DNA from: a virus
DNA: 46,561 nucleotides
Reading direction: 5' to 3' (one strand)
IMG/VR virus record: IMGVR_UViG_3300020450_000034
Location: 1 to 46,561 of that record
Below, in pieces: positions 40,582-46,561 of this stretch. The notes under the pieces are model-generated. The model ran no database searches, had not been told where the DNA came from, and saw nothing but the letters and a program-made list of their open reading frames with translations. A program made the position numbers and the translations under genes. Numbering within the stretch: the stretch's first letter is position 1; each line of letters opens with the position of its first letter.

Positions 40582-43484
40582 ACCGGCATGTACCTTATGT
40601 CTATACTTTGATTAAGCAGTGGAGCACTTCCAAAAGTCAATGTTGTTCCGCTTACACTATAATCACTTGGAGGTAGTATTAGTCCATCCAATACAACCAA
40701 TATACTATTCGCTGTGTGTCCAGCTGGAATTGTATATGCTGTGGTGCTGTTGTTTCCTGTATACTGATTGCTAGTATAGGTTAAATTTAATTTAGCATTT
40801 GTTACACTATCATCTGCTGGTACACTTGCATTTGCATACGGCAATCCAAGAAAGCGAACATATATTCTGGCATTCAGTGCTGGAGCACTTGTAAATGTCA
40901 GTGTTGTTCCACTAGTTGTGTAGTTTTCAGTAGGTTCTTGTACAACATTATCTACCATTACCAATAGTGCTTGTGCTACACCAGGATCTGTGCTTAATGT
41001 AAATGCTGTGGTTGTGTTGTCACCTGTAAATGTCTGCTTAGTATATGCTCCTGCCGCAATTTTGTCAAGAGTAATTGTACCATCTTGTAGTTTTGCACCA
41101 GTGATACTTGAATCTGCTACAGTACCAACGGCAAGTGCAACTCCATAGTAACGTACATAAACTTCAACGCCAGTTGTTGGCGCCGACGAAAGTGTTAGTG
41201 TTGTTCCACTCACTGTATAATTTGTAACTGGTTTTTGCCAAACATTTGCAACGTAAACTGTTATAGCGTATGGTGATCCTGGATCAGTTGTCAATGTGTA
41301 AGCAGTTTGATTTGATCCTGCTGTAAATGTATCAGCATTATAGTAATCACTTGCTTGTATTTTGTTTAGACCAATTGTACCGTTTTGTAATTTAGCACCT
41401 GTAATGCTGTTATCTGCTACTGTTCCAACTGGTAGTCCTACTCCATATCCTCTTACTTCAACTATTTGTCCATTAGTAGGTGTACCAGCTAGTGTAAGTG
41501 TTGTACCTACAACAGTCAATCCGCTGGTTTTTTGTGGTACTCCATCTACAAAAACTTGTATAGCATTTTTACTTCCTGGATCACTGCTCAATGTAAATGT
41601 ACCTGTAGATCCATTTGCTGTAAATTGGTCCACAAAAACATTTGTAGGATCTAACATTGAATTTGTAATTAAGCTAGGTTGAAACTCACTGCTGGCACTT
41701 ACGTATTTTAGTATTTGATTGTTTGTAACACCGCTTGCATCTACATCACTTAAATCACTAATAGCAGATACACTGCTACTAATTGTAATTGTTTTTGTTG
41801 CACCTGTGCCAGTTGCAGTAACACCTGCACCAACAAAATTAAGTGTGGTTGCACTAGTTGATAGTGCAGAACCTTCATCTTGTACTGTAATTTGTCCGCC
41901 AACTGTACCTGGCTTCCAATAATTATTGGCGTTATCCCAAACAAGTGCTTGTCCGTTAGTAGGTGAAGCATTATTAACATTGTTTAGAGATGCAAGGTTT
42001 GCCGCCGCAATGCGTAAGTCAGCTCTTGCATCAGCTCTTGTGTTTGTAAAGTAAAGATTGGAAGTACCTTCTGATAGGTCATCTGTATCTTTTGCCGCAA
42101 AATCTGTATTAAAATTACTTGTTGCATATCCTGCCGCGCCATCTATAGTAAGTGTTCCTGCGGCATCATCATAAGTTGCTGTAATGTTGCTACCACCAAC
42201 AATCAGTGCGGCAACTCTGTCGTCTACACGTTCATTTGTAAAATATAAATTGGACCCTTCTGTCAAATCTGCTGTTGTACTACTAGTTTCATCTATAAGT
42301 TTTATCCAATTACCACCATGAGCAAAATATCCTTTGTTAGTTGCATGTACATGAGCAAACATACCATGATAGGTGCTAGCACTAGGTAAGTCACTTTCTT
42401 GTGCATAATGATTAGAATATGTAATTTTGTTTGAACCAAAATCAGTTGTTCCTGTTGCAGTTAAGCCGTTTAATACAGGAGGTGTATACGTAATTGATTT
42501 AGCACTGGAGTTCCAAGCTATAGCACCATTACCTGCAGGTGTACCTTCTGTGCCTATTGTAATATCTGCTTGTGTTAGCAGTGCATTTGTATTGTAGAAT
42601 GGTGCTTTATTAAATACCCACTTGTCACCTGTGCTAGCATATGTTAAAGTTGCACTAGCACCATCAACTGTGATGCCTGCTCCGTTTGCCGCGGCGGCAT
42701 TACCAGCACCACTAGCTATAGTGATATTAAGGTCATCTATGTCTAATTGGGTACTATTTATAGTGGTTGTTGTTCCATTTACGGTAAGTGTACCGGTTAC
42801 TGTAAGGTTGTTGCCAATTGTTACATCATTGGGCAATCCTATTTGTACTTGATTGTTTGTAACTGCTGTTTCAATTTCGTTGCTAGTTCCAGCAAAGGTT
42901 AACGTATCGGTGCCAAGTGTGATTGTATCCGTACCACTGTCACCTGCAATATCGGTTGTTGTTACAATGTTTACGCTTTGAGTACTAGCACTGGTAATGC
43001 GTCCTTTTGAATCAACCGTAATTACTGGTATAGCTGATCCACTACCAAAACTTCCAGCACTTACTCCGCTGTTTGCCAATGTTAGGTTAAGTGCTACATT
43101 AGCTGTACCATCAAAACTCACTGCTGATGCAGTTGCATCACCTGTTGCACTAAAATCTCTAGCATTTTGTAAAGCTGTAGCTGTGCCAGCATTACCAGAA
43201 ATAGTTGTAGGCGTTGTTGCATCAATTGTTAAACTGTTTGCAACATCATTATAATTAACACTGATATTAGTTCCAGCAGTAATTAAATTACTTACAAAAT
43301 CATCTGTGCGTTCTTGTGTACTGTATAAATTACTTGTACCTTCACCAATGTCATCACTATCAAAAGCTGTACTAACATTAATCAAGGCTTCCCATGCGCC
43401 TGAAGTACTGTTGTACTTCCAGCCACGTCCTAGTCTGACATATGTATCACCGTTACTTGGACTTGAAGGAAAATTTAAACTCAT
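40578..43484 (-). CDS. Large tail fibre with four tandem beta-sandwich repeats
   Basis: 968 aa. Residues about 3-36 are the short surface module (FPSSPSNGDTYVRLGRGWKY, then GAWEAL), followed by EGTSNLYSTQERTDD-type repeats and IPVITVDSKGRI. Residues about 616-968 are four tandem units of 66-100 residues (TFTGDNTTTAFTLSTDPG, then VDNVVQEPTENYTTSGTTL), with GAKLQDGTITLDKI linkers between the first ones. It ends IDIRYMPV. There is no S74 domain and few VGIGT repeats. Its repeats probably form a stacked beta-sandwich shaft. The late promoter with hairpin leader lies upstream; the 619-aa fibre overlaps its end. Confidence 0.87.
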   Translation of the reverse strand: MSLNFPSSPSNGDTYVRLGRGWKYNSTSGAWEALINVSTAFDSDDIGEGTSNLYSTQERTDDFVSNLITAGTNISVNYNDVANSLTIDATTPTTISGNAGTATALQNARDFSATGDATASAVSFDGTANVALNLTLANSGVSAGSFGSGSAIPVITVDSKGRITSASTQSVNIVTTTDIAGDSGTDTITLGTDTLTFAGTSNEIETAVTNNQVQIGLPNDVTIGNNLTVTGTLTVNGTTTTINSTQLDIDDLNITIASGAGNAAAANGAGITVDGASATLTYASTGDKWVFNKAPFYNTNALLTQADITIGTEGTPAGNGAIAWNSSAKSITYTPPVLNGLTATGTTDFGSNKITYSNHYAQESDLPSASTYHGMFAHVHATNKGYFAHGGNWIKLIDETSSTTADLTEGSNLYFTNERVDDRVAALIVGGSNITATYDDAAGTLTIDGAAGYATSNFNTDFAAKDTDDLSEGTSNLYFTNTRADARADLRIAAANLASLNNVNNASPTNGQALVWDNANNYWKPGTVGGQITVQDEGSALSTSATTLNFVGAGVTATGTGATKTITISSSVSAISDLSDVDASGVTNNQILKYVSASSEFQPSLITNSMLDPTNVFVDQFTANGSTGTFTLSSDPGSKNAIQVFVDGVPQKTSGLTVVGTTLTLAGTPTNGQIVEVRGYGVGLPVGTVADNSITGAKLQNGTIGLNKIQASDYYNADTFTAGSNQTAYTLTTDPGSPYAITVYVANVWQKPVTNYTVSGTTLTLSSAPTTGVEVYVRYYGVALAVGTVADSSITGAKLQDGTITLDKIAAGAYTKQTFTGDNTTTAFTLSTDPGVAQALLVMVDNVVQEPTENYTTSGTTLTFTSAPALNARIYVRFLGLPYANASVPADDSVTNAKLNLTYTSNQYTGNNSTTAYTIPAGHTANSILVVLDGLILPPSDYSVSGTTLTFGSAPLLNQSIDIRYMPV
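40581..41639 (-). repeat. Four tandem protein-level repeats inside the 968-aa fibre
   Basis: The units begin at about residues 616, 714, 814 and 903. Each has F-T-x-x-x-x-T-x-x-[FY]-T-[LI], then [VY]-[VL]-x-[DN]-x-[VL] and SGTTLT[FL]xSAP. The DNA identity between units is modest, so duplication is old or conversion is limited. Confidence 0.7.
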
Positions 43485-43514
43485 ATGTATACCTTATCTG
43501 CTATACATATTTAT
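43482..43514 (-). repeat. Late leader repeat, copy 3 (hairpin over the start codon)
   Basis: Third identical 33-nt unit, upstream of the 968-aa fibre. The sequence beyond the unit diverges immediately, so identity is confined to the regulatory element. Confidence 0.85.
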
Positions 43515-43515
43515 A
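43508..43515 (-). promoter_or_regulatory. T4-type late promoter box (968-aa fibre)
   Basis: Perfect TATAAATA on the minus strand, overlapping the 5' arm of leader copy 3. Confidence 0.78.
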
Positions 43516-43519
43516 CTAA

Positions 43520-43930
43520 TTATGAAGGCTTAGTGGGCCAAGTGACTGAGCTTTCGTCTAACAGTCCGTCTTTGATTTTTGGATCAGCTGAAGCTGGTAA
43601 ATCTCTTAGTGCTTTACGATAGTTTTTCCAAGCTGTACTCATTGTTACATCACTGTTGCCCATCCAGTCAGTTTCTGCTAGTCTAATATTACGTTCTGCC
43701 CTCAATAGCTTCATAGGTTCTTCGGCTATTAGTGCATCTCGTTTGGCTACAACTGCTTCCCAAGTAGTTCCCCAGTCTGATTCATTTTGGCTTTCGATAG
43801 CTGAACCACTTGCATCTGCACCTGTAACTTTTGAATACATGGTTGCAAATTCATCTTTACTAGTAGGTTCACCTCTGAGTACCCATTCTTGAATTCCTAA
43901 TTCTGTTAGTGCTTTTGCAATATCTGTCAT
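43520..43930 (-). CDS. Tail-fibre assembly chaperone (Phage_tail_APC-like)
   Basis: 136 aa. The C-terminal half has LLRAERNIRLAETDWMGNSD, WKNYRKALRDLPAS and the ending VTWPTKPS, the tail assembly chaperone pattern. The N-terminal half (LGIQEWVLRGEPTSKDEF) is extra compared with the 77-aa relative at 38479. It has its own late promoter (GATAAATA at 43953-43960) and an AAAGGAA site. Its position between fibre groups suggests it helps assemble fibres of the adjacent cassette. Confidence 0.8.
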   Translation of the reverse strand: MTDIAKALTELGIQEWVLRGEPTSKDEFATMYSKVTGADASGSAIESQNESDWGTTWEAVVAKRDALIAEEPMKLLRAERNIRLAETDWMGNSDVTMSTAWKNYRKALRDLPASADPKIKDGLLDESSVTWPTKPS

Positions 43931-43952
43931 TTGTTTATTCCTTTATTATCAA

Positions 43953-43960
43953 TATTTATC
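43953..43960 (-). promoter_or_regulatory. T4-type late promoter box (136-aa chaperone)
   Basis: GATAAATA on the minus strand, overlapping the stop of the upstream 172-aa gene. The leader contains AAAGGAA. Confidence 0.72.
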
Positions 43961-44474
43961 CTATCAAGTAACCCGTGCAAGAGTTCCAAGTTGGTCCTGC
44001 AGAATATGTTGCAGTTGTTTGTGTATTAGCAATAAATTCTACATAATCATTTGCAGTTAATTTGAATGAAAATGATGATTGAAAAGATTGATCGCCGGTT
44101 GATTGAGAATCTAGGTATGTAAAAATAAAATCTTGATTAGTGCCACCACCATTGATATATACTCTTTGTCTAACCCAATTACCGCCACCAATACCATATA
44201 AATTAAGTAACCAATTAAATTGATATACACCTGTTATAGGTGCAGTAAATCTAGGATTTGTAGCATCAAGAGTAAAATGATTGCCCACATTGTGGAATGC
44301 GGCTGTGAACGGTACTCTATCGAATGTAGTTCCCGTACCTGGATTACCTCCGCTACTATCTATATACACATGAAAGAAACAGTTATTGGGTCTACTAATT
44401 CTACCAGCTGTGTCGATTGTCATTGCACTGGTTGCGTTGGTATGCTGTAGCTCTTGAACTTTTAATACGCTCAT
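43956..44474 (-). CDS. Small adhesin-like module protein, C1q/TNF-like centre
   Basis: 172 aa. It starts MSVLKVQELQHTNATSAMTI, related to the EIAQ family start. The rest resembles the trimeric C1q/TNF jelly-roll seen in some phage proteins: FHVYIDSSGGNPG, VPFTAAFHNVGNHFTLDATN, RFTAPITGVYQFNWLLNLYG, FSFKLTANDYVEFIANTQT, ending GYLIG. C1q-like modules form trimers suited to receptor binding. It lacks the EIAQ end and is the last small gene of its group. Fold call moderate. Confidence 0.65.
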   Translation of the reverse strand: MSVLKVQELQHTNATSAMTIDTAGRISRPNNCFFHVYIDSSGGNPGTGTTFDRVPFTAAFHNVGNHFTLDATNPRFTAPITGVYQFNWLLNLYGIGGGNWVRQRVYINGGGTNQDFIFTYLDSQSTGDQSFQSSFSFKLTANDYVEFIANTQTTATYSAGPTWNSCTGYLIG

Positions 44475-44486
44475 TGTGCAATCTCC
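44471..44486 (-). promoter_or_regulatory. Coupled stop/RBS/start box, copy 3
   Basis: GGAGATTGCACAATGA encodes E-I-A-Q-stop of the upstream 172-aa gene and supplies the ribosome binding site and start of the C1q-like gene. Confidence 0.8.
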
Positions 44487-44989
44487 TGTACTGTCAAAGT
44501 AGATGTTCCAGTAGCATTAACATTATTGTCACAACGATTTATATATTGAATATAACTACTATTAAAAATGTAAGTTCTTAATCTATAATTGACAGCAGAT
44601 GTAGTTGAAGGCGAATCCAAAATCTGATAACTCATAACTTCTCTATCCCAACCTGCATTACTACTGCCAGTATATTGCATACTTGTTCCTTGATTGTATG
44701 CTACTGGATTAATAACAGTGTCTGACGAACTAACTTGTCTTACTAATTGAAGAGTATGTTGAGTTTGAACATTATGTCCGACAGCTACATGATATGAAAC
44801 AAGCATTTTACTTGTGGAAAATATAGGGGTTAAGGTTACGGATAATCCTGTTATGTCAGTAAAAGAAGTTGATGATGTTGTAAAAATATCTGTCTTAAGT
44901 GCTTGAGCAGTCTGCACTACATGTCCTGGAATATGTACACCATGACCAGAACTTTTTTCTACTAGATTATCAACATACAAAGTACTCAT
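44471..44989 (-). CDS. Small adhesin-like module protein (EIAQ family, copy 3)
   Basis: 172 aa. It starts MSTLYVDNLVEKSSGHGVHI, followed by PGHVVQ, and ends LTVQEIAQ. The centre is beta-rich (LSVTLTPIFSTSKMLVSYHV, AVNYRLRTYIFNSSYIQ) and is closest in layout to the 161-aa gene at 35068, where TPKVSTSLIMVQ occupies the same place. It is coupled on both sides through the GGAGATTGCACAATGA box. A fibre-tip or decoration role is inferred. Confidence 0.6.
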   Translation of the reverse strand: MSTLYVDNLVEKSSGHGVHIPGHVVQTAQALKTDIFTTSSTSFTDITGLSVTLTPIFSTSKMLVSYHVAVGHNVQTQHTLQLVRQVSSSDTVINPVAYNQGTSMQYTGSSNAGWDREVMSYQILDSPSTTSAVNYRLRTYIFNSSYIQYINRCDNNVNATGTSTLTVQEIAQ

Positions 44990-45001
44990 TGTGCAATCTC
45001 C
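44986..45001 (-). promoter_or_regulatory. Coupled stop/RBS/start box, copy 4
   Basis: GGAGATTGCACAATGA joins the 159-aa gene to the following 172-aa gene; same sequence as copy 3 although the genes themselves differ. Confidence 0.8.
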
Positions 45002-45465
45002 ATTATAGTCATATATGACGGGTCACCATAATTGTTTACTCTTGCAGTACCACTTGGATTACTAGGTCTGAACACAACTGAATAACTTCTTGCACTGGTA
45101 CTACCAGCACTTCCGTACCATTGCATTGTGTGTTGACTAATATTTTGTGAATTGTCGCTACTAAGATAATCAGTGTATTGACTATCATAAAGAACTGTTG
45201 AATCCTGTTTAACATTGTATCTTATACCCAAATCACTGTAACCATAATGCTCACCTGCTATAGTTATCATTAGCCATATTAGACTATTTGCAAAATGAGG
45301 AGTGAAACCTTTACTCATACCAAATGATTGAAAAGCGCCTCCGCTGTATGTTACCACTGTTGCACTACTATGAAATACAGTTTGAATTACATGACCAGCT
45401 GGCATTGCTACCACATTTGCCGAAGTTGCACCTTGAATTGTATCTACTTTTAATATACTTGCCAT
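44986..45465 (-). CDS. Small adhesin-like module protein (EIAQ family, copy 4)
   Basis: 159 aa. It starts MASILKVDTIQGATSANVVA, followed by MPAGHVIQTV, and ends MTIMEIAQ. The centre has GFTPHFANSLIWLMITIAGE and ARSYSVVFRPSNPSG, beta-rich and again different from the other copies except for a TPxFxxSxxxxxV-type strand shared by several. It follows the partial fibre at 45467 almost without a gap. Function inferred as for the other copies. Confidence 0.6.
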   Translation of the reverse strand: MASILKVDTIQGATSANVVAMPAGHVIQTVFHSSATVVTYSGGAFQSFGMSKGFTPHFANSLIWLMITIAGEHYGYSDLGIRYNVKQDSTVLYDSQYTDYLSSDNSQNISQHTMQWYGSAGSTSARSYSVVFRPSNPSGTARVNNYGDPSYMTIMEIAQ

Positions 45466-45466
45466 T

Positions 45467-46561
45467 TTATACTATTGTCCATGAGCTTCCGCTAGGTATT
45501 GTTAGCGTTGCATTAAGTGTTATTGGTCCAGCCATCATACTGTTACTGCTTGCTGGAATTGTCATATTACTACTTATTGTGTTTGGATTTGTTATTGCAT
45601 CTTTTATATGTAAACTAGTGCCTGGACTAGTTTGACCAATACCCACGTTGCCTGTAGAACGATCAATAAATACAGAAACACCAATAAAACTTCCATTATC
45701 TGCATATCGAGCAATACTAAAATTAGACCCTGCATTAGAACCAGATTCTGAATTAGAGTTTGTGTAGACGTTCCATCGTGTAGTGCCAGCAGTTGCAAAT
45801 TCCAAATTACGATTTATACCAGCAGGGCCATCTGCTTTAATGTGATCTAAGGTAGTTGAACTAAAAACATGAAGTGTATCACTTGGTGAAGCGGTTCCTA
45901 CACCAACTCTATTATTTGAGCTATCAACCTTTAGTGTGCTTGTATCTACTGTCAGTCCATCACTGACTAATACTCCAGTAACTGTTGCACCAGTAGTAGT
46001 TGTTTTTATTTTTTCTGAACCATAATGATATAATTTTACTTCACCAGTTGATCCATCTGCCCTGATATAATTTGTTATACCACCACTACCATCATCTGTG
46101 CTGATTACTACATCTTGGTCATCAGCATAGGTTCTTATATTAATTTCGCCTGTGGTTTCGTTTATGTTAAGATTAGTGCCTGTGTGTTTGATATTTGCAT
46201 CATTGTCACTACCTAATACAATCTGATCACTGTCAGCTAATTTAATATTGTTACCATTAGATTCCAAGTTGCCACCAAGCTGTGGAGTAGTATCACCTAC
46301 TAGATCACTTTCACCTAAGTCAATATAACTACTACCATCGTTTGTAAACTGCCATTTGTCTGTGGCTTCATTCCATCTAAATGCAACATTTGTTGCACTA
46401 CCACGTTCAACTTCTATACCTGCATTTTGGCTAGGTGTACCAGTCTCGTCACTGTTAAGTTTGAGAATATTATCACCAATGTTTACTTCATTGGAATTGA
46501 CAGAAGTGGTTGTGCCATTTACAGTCAAGTTCCCAGACATGGTTACATCACCAATAAATGT
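45467..46561 (-). CDS. Partial tail fibre (N-terminus beyond the right edge)
   Basis: The frame is open to the right edge: seven codons precede the first in-window ATG at 46540 without a stop, so that ATG is internal. The visible 364 codons contain NLTVNGTTTSVNSNEVNIGD, NIKLADSDQIVLGSDNDANI, NNRVGVGTASP and NVGIGQTSP repeats, and end AGPITLNATLTIPSGSSWTI, then V. The first 100 residues are nearly the same as a segment of the 1578-aa fibre (NEVNIGDNIL ... KWQFTNDGSTYINIG), showing module exchange. It ends like the 744-aa fibre and, like it, is followed by small adhesin modules. Confidence 0.88.
   Translation of the reverse strand, partial: TFIGDVTMSGNLTVNGTTTSVNSNEVNIGDNILKLNSDETGTPSQNAGIEVERGSATNVAFRWNEATDKWQFTNDGSSYIDLGESDLVGDTTPQLGGNLESNGNNIKLADSDQIVLGSDNDANIKHTGTNLNINETTGEINIRTYADDQDVVISTDDGSGGITNYIRADGSTGEVKLYHYGSEKIKTTTTGATVTGVLVSDGLTVDTSTLKVDSSNNRVGVGTASPSDTLHVFSSTTLDHIKADGPAGINRNLEFATAGTTRWNVYTNSNSESGSNAGSNFSIARYADNGSFIGVSVFIDRSTGNVGIGQTSPGTSLHIKDAITNPNTISSNMTIPASSNSMMAGPITLNATLTIPSGSSWTIV

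Noticed and set aside
32705-43514. The three 33-nt repeats as a CRISPR array or attachment sites
   Set aside because: They lie 5-6 kb apart, each directly before a fibre ATG, with no spacers and no integrase or cas gene.
1-46561. tRNA genes, insertion sequences, lysogeny genes or origins
   Set aside because: I saw no cloverleaf-like sequence, transposase, integrase or repressor, and the gaps between genes are too short to hold them.

Overview
The window is part of the genome of a T4-like marine myovirus, of the group that infects marine cyanobacteria or SAR11-type alphaproteobacteria. This rests on recognisable T4 core proteins (UvsX, UvsY, gp32, gp17, gp16, gp4, gp19, gp18, gp1, gp13, gp14, gp15), T4-type late promoters (NATAAATA), an AT-rich composition, dense packing with overlapping genes, and the large marine-type set of modular tail fibres. 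The host cannot be named from this window, and no photosynthesis gene is present in it.

Layout. Positions 1-3828 (minus strand) hold recombination and replication genes: a partial unknown gene, a glycosyltransferase-like protein, uvsY, a small acidic protein, uvsX and gene 32. Positions 3922-17741 (minus) are the packaging, head-completion and tail block: a putative virion protein, terminase large subunit gp17, four acidic head-associated proteins, terminase small subunit gp16, head-completion nuclease gp4, a tube-fold protein, tube gp19, sheath gp18, dNMP kinase gp1, neck gp13 and an unknown 409-aa protein. Positions 17820-21483 (plus) hold neck gp14, tail completion gp15, a methyltransferase and a Nudix hydrolase. 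Positions 21480-26142 (minus) are a block of tightly overlapping accessory genes: a DUF401-like membrane permease, an unknown protein, a 2OG-Fe(II) oxygenase, a U32-like Fe-S protein fused to a methyltransferase, and a DUF4376-like protein. Positions 26144-46561 (minus) are about 20 kb of tail fibres, small adhesin-like modules and fibre-assembly chaperones; the last fibre runs off the right edge.

Regulation. Two promoter classes can be read directly: near-consensus sigma70 promoters (TTGACA, 16-17 nt, TATAAT-like) and T4-type late promoters. For gp13, gp14 and gp17 the late box ends exactly 5 nt before ATG, which predicts leaderless late mRNAs. Three fibre genes share an identical 33-nt late leader that can fold into a hairpin covering the start codon. 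Gene 32 has a leader that can form an H-type pseudoknot followed by AGGCA repeats. Two rho-independent terminators isolate gp17 and gp19.

Most notable global signal: on reading the whole window I found no GCAGC or GCTGC (GCWGC), whereas GCCGC and GCGGC are common, and Ala-Ala pairs are written with GCC or GCG first. This looks like escape from a GCWGC-specific restriction system. No tRNA, CRISPR array, insertion sequence or integrase was seen. No gene-free stretch exceeds about 100 bases.
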